52,607 nt of DNA from Candidatus Enterococcus wittei (GCF_002140175.1 NZ_NGMO01000003.1:2234-54840); one strand, 5' to 3'. Positions 8,523-18,127 are shown, counted from the first letter of the stretch. Notes: generated by a model not told the origin, from the sequence alone. Numbers and translations are program-made.

Positions 8523-9440
8523 TTATTCAGCCTCCTTAACAGTACTTGTATCCCCAGTTTGGTTATTCAACAAAGGGAAGCCTAATTTTTCACGTTCTGC
8601 TACAAAGATCTTAGCGACAGATTTTGCCATATTACGGATCCGTGAAAGATAACCTGCCCGCTCAGTAACAGATACTGCCCCACGAGCATCTAATAAATTG
8701 AAGGTATGGCTACATTTTAAAATGTAATCATACGCTGGATGCACAAGATTTTCATCAATACACCGTTTTGCCTCTTTTTCAAAGCGGTCAAAGTTAGTTA
8801 ACAGTAATTCTTGATCACTTACTTCAAAAGAATATTTAGAATGTTCATACTCTGGTTGGGTAAAGATCTCACCGTACTTCACACCATCTGCCCATTCTAG
8901 ATCATAGACGCTTTCTACTTCTTGGATATAAGAAGCTAGGCGTTCTAATCCATAAGTGATTTCTGATGTGACTGGCTTACATGGTAATCCACCGACTTGT
9001 TGGAAGTACGTAAACTGTGTGATTTCCATCCCATCTAACCAAACTTCCCAACCAACACCAGCACACCCCATAGAAGGATTTTCCCAGTTATCTTCCACAA
9101 AGCGAATATCATGCTCCAAAGGGTCGATCCCTAGCAAACGTAAACTTTCTAAATAAAGCTCTTGGATATTTTCTGGAGAAGGTTTCATAACGACTTGGAA
9201 CTGATGATGTTGATATAATCGATTAGGATTTTCTCCATATCGTCCATCTGCTGGTCGTCGTGACGGTTCCACATAAGCCGCATTCCATGGTTCTGGACCG
9301 ATCGCACGTAAAAATGTATACGGACTCATCGTCCCTGCTCCTTTTTCTGTATCGTAAGCTTGCATCAACATGCAACCATTAGATGACCAAAATTTTTGTA
9401 ATGTCAAAATCATTTCTTGTACAGTTTGTTTTTTACTCAT
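8523..9440 (-). CDS. glyQ: Glycyl-tRNA synthetase, alpha subunit
   Basis: The catalytic alpha subunit of glycyl-tRNA synthetase, 305 residues. It is a class II synthetase core containing '[36 protein letters not shown]' (read in pieces), '[19 protein letters not shown]' and '[21 protein letters not shown]'. I start at ATG 9440 (MSKKQTVQ) because AGAGG lies just upstream of it; the frame is open six codons further, but those codons carry the ribosome binding site. It is transcribed with glyS and preceded by a T-box leader, so uncharged tRNA-Gly should raise expression. Confidence 0.96.
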   Translation of the reverse strand: MSKKQTVQEMILTLQKFWSSNGCMLMQAYDTEKGAGTMSPYTFLRAIGPEPWNAAYVEPSRRPADGRYGENPNRLYQHHQFQVVMKPSPENIQELYLESLRLLGIDPLEHDIRFVEDNWENPSMGCAGVGWEVWLDGMEITQFTYFQQVGGLPCKPVTSEITYGLERLASYIQEVESVYDLEWADGVKYGEIFTQPEYEHSKYSFEVSDQELLLTNFDRFEKEAKRCIDENLVHPAYDYILKCSHTFNLLDARGAVSVTERAGYLSRIRNMAKSVAKIFVAEREKLGFPLLNNQTGDTSTVKEAE

Positions 9441-9490
9441 ATCCTCTACCTCTTTCATCTTAGCGACTATCGAAACATATAAAACAAAAA

Positions 9491-9738
9491 GTCCCTATGT
9501 TTGCATCTACAAACATAGGGACGAAAATGATCGCGGTTCCACCCTACTTCCGAATCAATCGGCAGCTTCTTTTAAGTGTACTCCCAAGTGCCTCTTCAAA
9601 AACCGTTTGCATCCGGCTTCCACTCTCCCGAACTCGCTAGTGCCACTTGATTTTTTACTGATCTTGTTCAACGTACTTATTTAATTACGATTTTTACTCA
9701 TTAAAACTCCTGATAGCAAAAAAACTATCATTGCTCTA
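9491..9738 (-). promoter_or_regulatory. T-box leader (glycine) of glyQS
   Basis: The leader contains the conserved T-box AGGGTGGAACCGCG at 9532-9545. A terminator with a 13-bp stem (GTCCCTATGTTTG / CAAACATAGGGAC, 9491-9522) and T-run follows. The T-box segment would pair in the alternative antiterminator. Upstream (about 9550-9738) lies the structured specifier region. Glycine specificity is inferred from the downstream genes; I did not fix the specifier codon. Confidence 0.9.
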
Positions 9739-9744
9739 GGATTT

Positions 9745-9774
9745 ATAATAGACGGAAAAGTATCCTTTTGTCAA
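9745..9774 (-). promoter_or_regulatory. Promoter of the glyQS T-box transcript
   Basis: -35 TTGACA (9769-9774), an 18-bp spacer and -10 TATTAT (9745-9750). It is placed just ahead of the T-box leader, in the short gap after recO. Confidence 0.7.
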
Positions 9775-9803
9775 ATATTTTTAGATTTTTTATCAAATCT
9801 TTT

Positions 9804-10616
9804 TTAGTTCTCTGTACTCTCTTCATTCGAACTTTTTTCTGGTATTTCCGTTTTCTTTAATACATGCTCCCAACTTTTCATTTGATCAATAAATTTTTTG
9901 CTCTTCAAATGAATGCCGACATACTCTTCATAAAGCTGATCTATCAATTGACGTATCGCTTGCTTGGTTTCTTCTTTTACATTGATCCCACTAATACGAT
10001 CATAGGAGATTGCTGAAAACATACGGACAAAGTATACAGCTCGAGGATCGGCATGATAGCGATGGTGATCTAAATGCCAATGTTGTTCACACAAAATACC
10101 ACCATATTTTGACGAATAGTCAAATTTTCCTTGAGTTTCTCCACAAACACCACAGTGTGTCCAAATTGGTGATATGCCAAAACGCTGTAAAATCTGGATT
10201 TCAAAAATATTGGTAATGATTTCTGGATCATCTCCTTGATCCATCCGTTGTAATGCTTGTTGCGTAAATTGAAATAAATGGGGATCGTATTGACGGTCTT
10301 CAATTGCTGCATCTACTAGATTCAATAAATAGGTCCCATAACCACTCAAAAAGATATCTTCTTGAATTTTACGAAAGGCATGGACTTCTTTCACACTATT
10401 CAGAAAAGATAATCCTTCATTTTTAAACTGTCCAATATAAATTGCTTCAGTAAATGGAAGTAGCGCTGGCGCAAGCGGCTGGTTTTGACGATGAATCCCT
10501 TTGATGTAAAACATCATCTTTCCAGATGATTCCGTAAATATCTTAACCAGTTTGTCTTTTTCTTTATAATTACGGCTTGAAAGGATGATTCCTTTCGATT
10601 CTGCCAGCTGACTCAT
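9804..10616 (-). CDS. recO: DNA repair protein RecO
   Basis: RecO, 270 residues, binds ssDNA and helps load RecA in the RecFOR pathway. There is an N-terminal OB fold ('SKGIILSSRNYKEKDKLVKIFTE', 'GKMMFYIKGIHR'), a helical middle, and a zinc-binding cluster 'CGVCGE...GGILCEQHW' near residues 157-182. The start is ATG 10616, 8 nt after GGAGG. A TTG six bases upstream is in frame but too close to that site. The Ser/Glu-rich tail is unconserved. It closes the era-recO end of the core cluster, with a palindrome between era and recO. Confidence 0.93.
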   Translation of the reverse strand: MSQLAESKGIILSSRNYKEKDKLVKIFTESSGKMMFYIKGIHRQNQPLAPALLPFTEAIYIGQFKNEGLSFLNSVKEVHAFRKIQEDIFLSGYGTYLLNLVDAAIEDRQYDPHLFQFTQQALQRMDQGDDPEIITNIFEIQILQRFGISPIWTHCGVCGETQGKFDYSSKYGGILCEQHWHLDHHRYHADPRAVYFVRMFSAISYDRISGINVKEETKQAIRQLIDQLYEEYVGIHLKSKKFIDQMKSWEHVLKKTEIPEKSSNEESTEN

Positions 10617-10660
10617 TTTCAATTCCTCCCTCTATCGAAAGATTAAATGAAATCTTTTGG

Positions 10661-10718
10661 AAAATAAGACGAAGCTCCCGAAAATATGCATGCATTTTCG
10701 AATTCTTCGCCTTATTTT
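10661..10718. terminator. Palindromic hairpin between era and recO
   Basis: AAAATAAG and CTTATTTT form the outer arms, with CGAAG/CTTCG and CGAAAAT/ATTTTCG pairing inside. It is near symmetric and could stop transcription in either direction, although the T-run is short. It shares the AAAATAAG...CTTATTTT ends of the other dispersed hairpins in this window. Confidence 0.55.
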
Positions 10719-10753
10719 CAGATATAAACTATTTGAAATCTACTTTTTTAGTC

Positions 10754-11653
10754 TTAATATTCATCTTGGCGATAGCCGAAATCTTGTAAATAAACTCGTT
10801 TATCTCGCCAGTCTTTTTGGACTTTTACCCATAACTCTAAAAAGACCTTGTCGCCTAACAGATTTTCGATATCTTTTCTTGCTTTGGTTCCGATGTCTTT
10901 TAGCATTTTGCCGCCTTTACCAATGATGATCCCTTTTTGGCTATCACGTTCAACGATGATCGTTGCTTGGATATGGATCTTATCATTTTCATTTCGTTTC
11001 ATCGTATCAACAACTACAGCGACTGAATGTGGGACTTCATCTCTTGTCAAAAACAGGACTTTTTCACGAATCAGTTCTGAAACGATAAAATATTCAGGAT
11101 GATCCGTTACTTGATCATCTGGGAAATATTGTGGTCCTTCTGGCATTTCTTCCACTAAAACAGACATCAGACGTTCCACATTGTTTCCTTCTGTAGCAGA
11201 GATCGGCACAACTTGTGCAAATGGCATTTGGTTCGAATAATCTTCAATGATGCCTAATAATTCGTCAGGATGTACTTTATCGATTTTGTTGATGACCAAA
11301 TAAACAGGTGCAGAAACATTTTTTAAACGCTCAATGATAAAGTCATCACCGCGCCCTCTTTTTTGATCGGCACTTATCATAAATAGTACAGCATCCACTT
11401 CACGAAGTGCGCTATACGCTGTTTCAACCATAAAATCCCCTAAACGATGTTTTGGTTTGTGGATCCCAGGTGTATCGATAAAAATCAGTTGTGCTTCTGG
11501 AGTCGTATAGACTCCTTGGATTTTGTTTCTAGTTGTTTGCGCTTTATCACTCATAATGGCGATTTTTTGTCCGACGATTCGGTTCAACAATGTTGATTTT
11601 CCAACGTTTGGACGTCCGACGATTGCCACAAATCCAGATTTATGTTCTGACAT
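10754..11653 (-). CDS. era: GTPase Era
   Basis: Era, 299 residues, is a GTPase that checks 16S rRNA 3'-end maturation and 30S assembly. The G domain has G1 '[12 protein letters not shown]', G3 'DTPG', and G4 'NKID'. The C-terminal KH domain carries '[24 protein letters not shown]'. Length and motifs are standard. ATG 11653 has AAGGAG upstream. It follows dgkA by 18 bp in the core operon. Confidence 0.97.
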   Translation of the reverse strand: MSEHKSGFVAIVGRPNVGKSTLLNRIVGQKIAIMSDKAQTTRNKIQGVYTTPEAQLIFIDTPGIHKPKHRLGDFMVETAYSALREVDAVLFMISADQKRGRGDDFIIERLKNVSAPVYLVINKIDKVHPDELLGIIEDYSNQMPFAQVVPISATEGNNVERLMSVLVEEMPEGPQYFPDDQVTDHPEYFIVSELIREKVLFLTRDEVPHSVAVVVDTMKRNENDKIHIQATIIVERDSQKGIIIGKGGKMLKDIGTKARKDIENLLGDKVFLELWVKVQKDWRDKRVYLQDFGYRQDEY

Positions 11654-11671
11654 AGTTACTCTCCTTCTTAA

Positions 11672-12082
11672 TTAAAAAAACAATTGATAAATTTTAGGGA
11701 TAAACAAGATCATCCCAACAATGACAGCAAAGCAAGCCGTTAATAGTACTGCCCCTGCAGCCATGTCTTTGATTTTTTTTCCGATTGGATGAAAATGAAA
11801 ATCCGTAAACATATCAACGACGTTCTCAAATACCGTGTTCATGATTTCCACGATCCATACAAGAAACACCGCTAACAAAAGCCATAGCCATTCGTTGCGT
11901 TCTAATCGAAAGACAACGCCCATGATCAGCGCAAGTATTCCGAGCGCGACATGTTTTTTCATGTTGCGCTCTTCATCAAACACTGTTTTTACTCCTTGAA
12001 CAGCAAATTCTACAGACATTAAAAAATGTTTATTTTTTTCGATATTTTGCTCTTCTCTCTTATCTTTTAAGTCCATAAGCAT
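11672..12082 (-). CDS. dgkA: Undecaprenol/diacylglycerol kinase (DgkA family)
   Basis: A small membrane lipid kinase, 136 residues, with three hydrophobic helices in the C-terminal two thirds. The family motif is seen as 'EIMNTVFENVVDMFT' with the catalytic Glu and Asn. In Gram-positives this family phosphorylates undecaprenol for wall lipid recycling. The N-terminal tail is longer and more charged than the core domain. The start overlaps the end of ybeY by 23 nt (ATG 12082) or 17 nt (ATG 12076), so translation is coupled. era follows directly. Confidence 0.92.
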   Translation of the reverse strand: MLMDLKDKREEQNIEKNKHFLMSVEFAVQGVKTVFDEERNMKKHVALGILALIMGVVFRLERNEWLWLLLAVFLVWIVEIMNTVFENVVDMFTDFHFHPIGKKIKDMAAGAVLLTACFAVIVGMILFIPKIYQLFF

Positions 12083-12539
12083 CTAAAATCTCTTTCTGTA
12101 GTCCAAACATTTCTTCCTCATCTTCTGGTGTCATGTGATCGTATCCATTGATATGCAGGAAACCATGTACAGCTAAAAAGCCAATTTCTCGATCATATGA
12201 ATGACCATACTCTTTTGCCTGTTCTTTTGCACGTTCAGTTGAGATCATGATATCGCCAAGTACACGAGGCAGTGGATTCTCCATTTCTTCAAAAATCACA
12301 GGGATCTCATCTTCACCTTCTTCTTCCAATGCAAAACTGATCACATCAGTCGGGGCATCTTTTCCACGATATTCGCGATTGATTTCTTGAATAGCTGCAT
12401 TATCCATAAATGTCACTGACATTTCAGTTTCTTCCGGTAACTGTAAATAATCCGCTGCGAATTGGAGTAATTCGTCAATTTCGTTGATTTTTTCTGTCGA
12501 AACAGCTTTTGTTTCATCGATAAAGGTTATATCCATCAT
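12060..12539 (-). CDS. ybeY: Endoribonuclease YbeY
   Basis: YbeY, 159 residues, is a zinc-dependent endoribonuclease used in 16S rRNA maturation and ribosome quality control. The metal site 'HGFLHINGYDH' shows three His in the H-x3-H-x5-H pattern. Earlier 'DAPTDVISFALEE' is the conserved substrate loop. ATG ATG at 12539 gives two possible starts with GAAGGAAG upstream. It overlaps dgkA and follows pgpH by 17 bp. Confidence 0.95.
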   Translation of the reverse strand: MMDITFIDETKAVSTEKINEIDELLQFAADYLQLPEETEMSVTFMDNAAIQEINREYRGKDAPTDVISFALEEEGEDEIPVIFEEMENPLPRVLGDIMISTERAKEQAKEYGHSYDREIGFLAVHGFLHINGYDHMTPEDEEEMFGLQKEILDAYGLKR

Positions 12540-12556
12540 CCATCGCTTCCTTCTTG

Positions 12557-14746
12557 CTAATCTTTTTCGTTCTTCATTTTTTCTGCTTCTGATTTCATTT
12601 TAGGATATTTGATCCTAGAATGGAATGTACTACTTAAACCACTGACTAATGATTTTTCGACTTTACGAATTTCTTTCAAGGTCAAACCACTATCATCTAA
12701 CTGTCCATCAGAGATACGTTCTTCGATCAAATTATGGACAAAAGCTTCGATTTTTTCACTTGTCGGATGATCCATTGCTCTGACAGCTGCTTCACAACTA
12801 TCCGCAATATTTACGATACCCGCTTCTCTCGTTTGTGGTCTTGGTCCAGGGTAGCGGAATTGTTCTTCTGTTATTTCTGGGTTTCTTTCTTTCGCTTTGA
12901 TATAAAAATACTTCATCAAGGTTGTTCCATGATGCTGGCGACAAATATCGATCACCATTTGAGGCATGTTATATTCTTCTAGAATTTTTGCACCATCGGT
13001 CACATGACCAAAGATGATTTGCTTACTATCTTCTGGCAACAAGAAATTATGTGGATTTTCAGCACCAGCAGGTAAATTTTCAACAAAAAAGCTGGCATGC
13101 TTGATTTTGCCAATATCATGATAGTAACATGCCACTCGTGTTAACAACGATCGTCCACCAATCTCTGCCACGGCATTCGCACTAAGATTGGCTACCATCA
13201 TACTGTGATGATACGTACCGGGAGCTTCTTCAAGCAATTGTTTCAATAATGGATGATTTGGATTGCTTAGTTCATTCAACACGATCACACTGTCATCGTT
13301 CACCATCAATTCAATGTATGGGTGTAACCCGATCGTTAATAAGTAAGAAAGCAATGCTCCCATAAAACTACAGATAATAGTTAGCCACGTTGTTCCATCA
13401 CCAAAACTCATGCCTTGATAGACAACTAAAACAATGTCCATCATTAAAGGAAAAAGGATGATCCAAATCACTGCTGGAAACCACTGCTCAGAAACACGTT
13501 GGCGTTTTAAAATAGTCGCTAGTAATCCGGCAAATAAATAAGAAAGCAAAACCACCGTTAAAAAGTTGGTACCAATCGAATCATAAAAGATAAACAATGC
13601 CATAACTGTTTGAAATAGTGCTGCCATAATGCCTGCACGTCGATTCAGGAAGAAATTCAAGACTAATGGAACAAAAGCTGCTGGATAAAATAATGGAATA
13701 TAAGTTGCTTGTTCCGTCTGAAAGACTTGGAAAAATCGCATCAATAAAATACTGATCGTCATCCCAGTGACATAAAATAAAAGATATTCCGTTCGTTTGA
13801 ATAAATCTTTATATTGTAAAGAGCTGTAAAATAAAACAGCAATTTGCAACAACACTGCTAAGATCATGGCTACCAGCGGAAAAATGGATGTGGTTTGACT
13901 CGTCAATCCCAATAGTTCTAGTTTTTTCATAGCCGCTGCATCGATTTGATTTCCTTCACGTACAATGATTTCTCCTTGGAAGATCATTACTGGCTGGATA
14001 GAATCGCGAGCTTCTTGCTTCAATTCTTCCGTTCTCTTCTCATTTAATACATCATTGACAACAATCCCTTGATCCACTAGATAGCGAATCATTTGTTGTT
14101 GCTGTGCCGAAACATTCAAATACTGGATTTTCTCATCCGCTTCTTGCTTGAATGTTTCCAAGTCACTTTCACGTACCTGTTTACTCATCTGCTCATCGAT
14201 CAACTTCAAACTTTCATCACGTATCGTAATAATCTCATTTTCTGATAGATTCATAATGGTTGCATAAAAATTATTTGGTAATTTTTGATAAAAAGCAACG
14301 TCATCTGCCGTTGACTTTTCAAAATTTTTCTTCAACGCAGCGATGCGTTCCTCCACTGTGGGCTTCGGTACATTTTCATTTTCTTTTGCTTTGCTGACTT
14401 TTTCTTCGTACTCTTTATCAATCGTCTCATTAGTCTTCTTGATCAATTCAAAAAGTTGTGTGATCCGACGATCTTGCTCATTTGCTAGATCTTGTTGATA
14501 CGTGTATTCAGGGGTAACAGCTTCTGCCGCTAGCTTCCTTTTTTGTTCCGTTTCTTCTGTGTTCTCAATCGTTTTATTGGCTCGAATACTTTCTTCTGCG
14601 ACTTGCCCCTCTTTAAAATCATTGGGTTTTTGCTTGACACTACTGAATGTTGCACCAAAAATCACGAAAAAAAACAAAATCAAAAGAAAAGGTCCAGCAG
14701 CTTTCCCTAGTGTTTTTTGTAGCTGCTGTAGTATTTTGTTCAACAT
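12557..14746 (-). CDS. pgpH: Membrane c-di-AMP phosphodiesterase PgpH (7TM-HD)
   Basis: A 729-residue 7TM-HD receptor-type phosphodiesterase. One N-terminal helix (about 16-37) is followed by a large extracellular 7TMR-HDED region rich in Glu/Lys, then about seven membrane helices (roughly 285-475) and a cytoplasmic HD domain. HD motifs seen are 'YHHSMMVANLSANAV', 'YYHDIGKI', 'GHVTDGAKILEEY' and 'HHGTT'. This family degrades cyclic di-AMP. It sits between phoH and ybeY as in most Firmicutes. ATG 14746 has GGAGG 10 nt upstream. Confidence 0.94.
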   Translation of the reverse strand: MLNKILQQLQKTLGKAAGPFLLILFFFVIFGATFSSVKQKPNDFKEGQVAEESIRANKTIENTEETEQKRKLAAEAVTPEYTYQQDLANEQDRRITQLFELIKKTNETIDKEYEEKVSKAKENENVPKPTVEERIAALKKNFEKSTADDVAFYQKLPNNFYATIMNLSENEIITIRDESLKLIDEQMSKQVRESDLETFKQEADEKIQYLNVSAQQQQMIRYLVDQGIVVNDVLNEKRTEELKQEARDSIQPVMIFQGEIIVREGNQIDAAAMKKLELLGLTSQTTSIFPLVAMILAVLLQIAVLFYSSLQYKDLFKRTEYLLFYVTGMTISILLMRFFQVFQTEQATYIPLFYPAAFVPLVLNFFLNRRAGIMAALFQTVMALFIFYDSIGTNFLTVVLLSYLFAGLLATILKRQRVSEQWFPAVIWIILFPLMMDIVLVVYQGMSFGDGTTWLTIICSFMGALLSYLLTIGLHPYIELMVNDDSVIVLNELSNPNHPLLKQLLEEAPGTYHHSMMVANLSANAVAEIGGRSLLTRVACYYHDIGKIKHASFFVENLPAGAENPHNFLLPEDSKQIIFGHVTDGAKILEEYNMPQMVIDICRQHHGTTLMKYFYIKAKERNPEITEEQFRYPGPRPQTREAGIVNIADSCEAAVRAMDHPTSEKIEAFVHNLIEERISDGQLDDSGLTLKEIRKVEKSLVSGLSSTFHSRIKYPKMKSEAEKMKNEKD

Positions 14747-14768
14747 ATGCTAATCCTCCTAAGAAAGC

Positions 14769-15740
14769 CTATTCTAGATGAAGATCCGCTTTTTCATAAG
14801 CTTGGATGATCTCAGCTACTACAGGATGCCGAACCACATCACTTGCTTCAAAATTGACAAAATCAATTTTTTTGATTTGCTTCAATGTTCGTTCTGCATG
14901 AACGAGCCCACTCATGGTCCCTCTTGGTAGATCGATTTGGCTTGTATCGCCATTGACAATCATTTTTGACTGGTATCCAAGGCGTGTTAAAAACATCTTC
15001 ATCTGAGCAACTGTCGTATTTTGCGCTTCATCTAAAATAACAAATGCATCGTCTAACGTACGACCTCGCATATACGCAAGAGGCGCAATCTCGATAATCC
15101 CTCTTTCCATTAGGCGATTCGTATGATCTAATCCAAAAATCTGATATAAAGCATCATAAACCGGACGTAAATAAGGATCTACTTTTTCTTTTAAGTCACC
15201 AGGTAAAAATCCAAGATTTTCCCCTGCTTCAACAGCTGGTCGAGTTAAAATGATTTTTTGTACTTCACCTTTTTTCAAAGCAGCAATGGCTAGAACAACT
15301 GCAAGGAACGTTTTACCAGTACCAGCTGGTCCTATACCAAAAACGATATCGTGCTTCGCTACAGAATGGACATATTTTTTTTGTCCGCTATTTTTCACGC
15401 GAATCGGTTTTCCATTTCGGTCTTTGACGATTTCTTCTTCGTACATCTCAACAAAATAATCTAAGGTTCCTTTTTCTCCCATCTTGAGTGCAGTCACTAC
15501 ATCAGGAGTACTGATATGGATCCCTCGCTTGATCAGTTCCTGCATCGTACGAATGACAGAAGCAGCCAAAGAAATGGCTGACTCTGAACCAATAATTTGG
15601 ATCATTTCTCCTCTAGTATGGATTGTTGTCCCCGTTACCTCTTCAATCAATTTGATATGTTTATCATGCGCACCTAAAAGCATACTGACATCATCAGCAG
15701 CCGTTAATCTAATCTCCAAAGAACTAGACTCTTCTGTCAA
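14769..15740 (-). CDS. phoH: PhoH-family ATPase
   Basis: PhoH-like protein, 323 residues. An N-terminal RNA-binding-like region ('DKHIKLIEEVTGTTIHTRGEMI') is followed by the P-loop ATPase domain, with Walker A 'GPAGTGKT' and Walker B 'FVILDEAQN'. The start is a TTG at 15740, with AAAGGAG 10 nt upstream. The ATG inside that spacing is out of frame and soon stops. It probably has its own promoter, as a terminator separates it from yqeY. An RNA-linked role is suggested by its constant link to ybeY. Confidence 0.93.
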   Translation of the reverse strand: MTEESSSLEIRLTAADDVSMLLGAHDKHIKLIEEVTGTTIHTRGEMIQIIGSESAISLAASVIRTMQELIKRGIHISTPDVVTALKMGEKGTLDYFVEMYEEEIVKDRNGKPIRVKNSGQKKYVHSVAKHDIVFGIGPAGTGKTFLAVVLAIAALKKGEVQKIILTRPAVEAGENLGFLPGDLKEKVDPYLRPVYDALYQIFGLDHTNRLMERGIIEIAPLAYMRGRTLDDAFVILDEAQNTTVAQMKMFLTRLGYQSKMIVNGDTSQIDLPRGTMSGLVHAERTLKQIKKIDFVNFEASDVVRHPVVAEIIQAYEKADLHLE

Positions 15741-15776
15741 AAATAGACATCTCCTTTTCTCAAATCATTCTTTCCT

Positions 15777-15782
15777 ATTCTA
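15777..15782 (-). promoter_or_regulatory. Extended -10 for phoH
   Basis: TAGAAT preceded by TGG, 37 bp upstream of the TTG start. No good -35 is seen. Confidence 0.4.
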
Positions 15783-15888
15783 CCATATTCATGAAAAACT
15801 ATATAGCAAATAAGAGAAGGTTCTAAAAAAGCGATCCCACTTTGAAATCAAGAGATTATGACAGTAGCACTCAGATCTGGATAATAAG

Positions 15889-15924
15889 CAAAAAAAACTA
15901 CGAATACTAAGTATCCGTAGTTTT
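15889..15924 (-). terminator. Rho-independent terminator after yqeY
   Basis: On the minus strand, AAAACTACGGATACT pairs with AGTATTCGTAGTTTT, followed by more T. It splits the rpsU-yqeY transcript from phoH. Confidence 0.8.
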
Positions 15925-15934
15925 AATGCTAAAA

Positions 15935-16381
15935 TTAAGATTGCAAAGATTCTTTAACGATCGCATTCACTTGATTGCCATCTGCTTTTCCTTTGACTTT
16001 AGGCATGATTACACCCATGACTTTACCAAACTCTTTTACAGATGAAGCACCTGTTTGTGCAATCGCTTCTTGAACAAGTTGGCGAATCTCATCATCAGAA
16101 AGTTGTTCTGGCATGTATTTCTCAACGATCGTAATCTCACTTTTCACTTTTTCAGCTAAATCGTCACGTCCAGCTTCTTCGAATTCATGTAAAGAATCGC
16201 GACGTTGTTTCATTTCACGAGACAATACTGTTAATTCTTCTTCTTCAGTCAAGTCGTGACCTACTTTAATCTGTTCGTTTTGAATCGATGACTTAATCAT
16301 ACGAATCACCTGTAAAGACTCTTTATCTTTAGCTTTCATCGCTGTTTTCATGTCATCGTTTAATCTACTTAGTAGTGACAC
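15935..16381 (-). CDS. yqeY: GatB/YqeY domain protein
   Basis: A 148-residue YqeY protein, a helical domain related to the tail of the GatB amidotransferase subunit. It has typical '[28 protein letters not shown]', '[13 protein letters not shown]' and '[25 protein letters not shown]' stretches. The start is GTG 16381, with GGAG 8 nt upstream. The cellular role is not established; constant linkage to rpsU suggests a tie to translation. It follows rpsU by 26 bp and ends in a terminator. Confidence 0.92.
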   Translation of the reverse strand: MSLLSRLNDDMKTAMKAKDKESLQVIRMIKSSIQNEQIKVGHDLTEEEELTVLSREMKQRRDSLHEFEEAGRDDLAEKVKSEITIVEKYMPEQLSDDEIRQLVQEAIAQTGASSVKEFGKVMGVIMPKVKGKADGNQVNAIVKESLQS

Positions 16382-16407
16382 ACTACCAACTCCAATTCAT
16401 CACAGAA

Positions 16408-16584
16408 CTAGAATTTTTTACGTTTTCTAGCTGCTTCAGATTTTTTCTTGCGTCTCACACTTGGTTTTTCGAAGAATTCACGTTTGCGAGATTCTTGTAA
16501 AACACCCGCTTTTGACACGGAACGTTTGAAGCGACGAAGAGCATCGTCAAGTGATTCGTTTTTGCGAACGACTGTTTTTGACAT
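16408..16584 (-). CDS. rpsU: 30S ribosomal protein S21
   Basis: A 58-residue ribosomal protein. The product starts [20 protein letters not shown] and ends in a run of basic residues ([15 protein letters not shown]), which is the S21 pattern. ATG 16584 has a strong GGAGGGAGG site upstream. It is the first gene of the rpsU-yqeY transcript and has a good sigma-A promoter. Confidence 0.96.
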   Translation of the reverse strand: MSKTVVRKNESLDDALRRFKRSVSKAGVLQESRKREFFEKPSVRRKKKSEAARKRKKF

Positions 16585-16668
16585 GTTAATTCCCTCCCTC
16601 CGAGCTTAAAAAGTAACCGTAATTGTTATTGAAATATTAATCTCAAGAAACAAGTCTGTTCTATGAAT

Positions 16669-16697
16669 ATTATAGCTAAAGCTCTTATGACCGTCAA
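16669..16697 (-). promoter_or_regulatory. Promoter for rpsU
   Basis: -35 TTGACG (16692-16697), a 17-bp spacer and -10 TATAAT (16669-16674). It leaves a leader of about 78 nt before rpsU. Confidence 0.75.
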
Positions 16698-16749
16698 GTG
16701 AATCTTACCTTTTTTTTAAAATTACCAGTTGTTATTTTATTTATTTATT

Positions 16750-17178
16750 TTATTGACAACTTTCACAACGTCCAAAAATCTCAAATCGATGCCCCTCAAT
16801 CGTGCATCCGCTCAACTGTTCTTCAAAATAATTCATTGGACACATATGGATTTCTTTTGTCTTTCCACAAACAGTACAGATAAAATGATGATGATGCCCA
16901 ATCTCACCTTGGCAACAATGGAATCGGAATTTCATTTCACCATTGAGATCCGTTTCTTCTAACAAATCCAGTTCAGAAAAATCATGTAAATTACGATAAA
17001 TCGTATCATAACTTACACCGCTGAATTCTTGATTCATATAGTCAAAGACTTCTTTTGCTGATACATAACGATTTCTCTTGATCAAATATGTCAGTAAGGC
17101 CTCACGTTTCTTCGTATATTTCAATCCGTTATTTTTCAATATTTGTAGTGATTGTTCCACCAATGTTTGTTTTTCCAT
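16750..17178 (-). CDS. zur: Zinc uptake repressor Zur (Fur family)
   Basis: A 142-residue Fur-family repressor. A winged-helix DNA-binding domain ('LKNNGLKYTKKREALLTYL', 'SYDTIYRNLHDFSELDLL') precedes a metal-binding, dimerisation domain with 'HHHHFICTVCGKTKEIHMCP' and a final 'GRCESC', giving two CxxC pairs for structural zinc. The whole pattern is close to Bacillus Zur rather than Fur or PerR. The start is ATG 17178, with GGGGGAG 5 nt upstream; the longer ATG at 17196 reads through that site. A Zur-like box lies just upstream, so it probably controls itself. Metal choice is inferred from sequence. Confidence 0.85.
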   Translation of the reverse strand: MEKQTLVEQSLQILKNNGLKYTKKREALLTYLIKRNRYVSAKEVFDYMNQEFSGVSYDTIYRNLHDFSELDLLEETDLNGEMKFRFHCCQGEIGHHHHFICTVCGKTKEIHMCPMNYFEEQLSGCTIEGHRFEIFGRCESCQ

Positions 17179-17189
17179 GTTTCTCCCCC

Positions 17190-17208
17190 AAATCAAAATG
17201 ATTACGAA
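17190..17208. promoter_or_regulatory. Zur-box-like operator
   Basis: AAATCAAAATGATTACGAA lies 12 bp before the zur start. It matches most positions of the Bacillus Zur consensus AAATCGTAATNATTACGAT, with a strong right half-site (ATTACGA). Confidence 0.6.
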
Positions 17209-17228
17209 GTATGTACACCCAAGTATGG

Positions 17229-17234
17229 TATAAT
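17229..17234 (+). promoter_or_regulatory. Extended -10 for the PPDK regulator gene
   Basis: TATAAT preceded by TGG, 36 bp upstream of the start at 17270. It lies about 20 bp beyond the Zur-like box, so zinc control could extend to this gene. Confidence 0.5.
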
Positions 17235-17269
17235 AAACTTAAAAAAAATGCAAGAGAGGTTTTATACGT

Positions 17270-18127
17270 ATGTCTTCCCAATCAAATGAAATCGTCACTT
17301 TTTTTGTTATCTCTGATTCTGCAGGTGAAACAGCGACTAAATTAGCTCAAGCAACCATGGCTCAATATCCTAGCGTTGAGTTCAATTTATTCAGACGAAC
17401 GTTTGTCACAGACAAAGAAACGTTACATCATGCTTTGGTTGATGCATTGAATGAACAAGCACTAGTTCTTCATACATTGATCAACCAAGAACTGATCGAT
17501 CTCACGAATAAATTCTGCCAAGACAATAATCTCTACAGTTTTGATGTATTGACACCGCCAGTTGCTGAAATCGAGCGCTTAACTGGGATCAAACCAACAC
17601 GTCAACCAGGTGCTCTTCATCTATTGAATGAAAACTATTTCAAGCGGATCAAAGCAATGGAATTTGCTGTAAAATATGATGACGGGAAAGATCCTCGAGG
17701 CTTTTTGGAGGCTGATGTTGTATTGCTTGGGGTGTCAAGAACATCCAAAACACCTTTAAGTCTCTTTTTAGCCAATAAAAATTTAAAAGTTGCCAATCTC
17801 CCTTTGATTCCCCAAGCGCATATTCCAAAGCAATTATGGGAAATCGATCCTAAAAAAATTGTAGGTTTGACTAATAATCCAGATATTCTGAATAACATCA
17901 GAAAAGAACGCATGCGTTCCTACGGTCTCAATCCCGATACTGCTTATTCAGATATTGAAAAAATCCGTGCAGAACTAGAATTTGCAAATGATCTTTATGA
18001 AAAGTTAGGTTGTGTGGTCATCAATGTCGCTTCCCTTTCCATTGAAGAAACTGCCTCTTTAATTCTTAACGAGTTAGGTTTAGAGGATCACAGTTATTAC
18101 GGGACAGAAACTCCTGAAGAAAAATAG
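17270..18127 (+). CDS. yqfL: Pyruvate, phosphate dikinase regulatory protein (DUF299)
   Basis: A 285-residue bifunctional kinase/phosphorylase that adds or removes phosphate on a Thr of pyruvate phosphate dikinase or PEP synthase. Motifs seen: N-terminal 'FFVISDSAGETATKLA', the P-loop-like 'VLLGVSRTSKTPLSLFLANKN' (in pieces) near residue 150, and 'IVGLTNNPDILNNIRKERM'. Length is normal. ATG 17270 has AGAGAGG upstream. No PPDK gene is in the window, so the partner is unknown. It is divergent from zur, as in several Firmicutes. Confidence 0.9.
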   Translation: MSSQSNEIVTFFVISDSAGETATKLAQATMAQYPSVEFNLFRRTFVTDKETLHHALVDALNEQALVLHTLINQELIDLTNKFCQDNNLYSFDVLTPPVAEIERLTGIKPTRQPGALHLLNENYFKRIKAMEFAVKYDDGKDPRGFLEADVVLLGVSRTSKTPLSLFLANKNLKVANLPLIPQAHIPKQLWEIDPKKIVGLTNNPDILNNIRKERMRSYGLNPDTAYSDIEKIRAELEFANDLYEKLGCVVINVASLSIEETASLILNELGLEDHSYYGTETPEEK

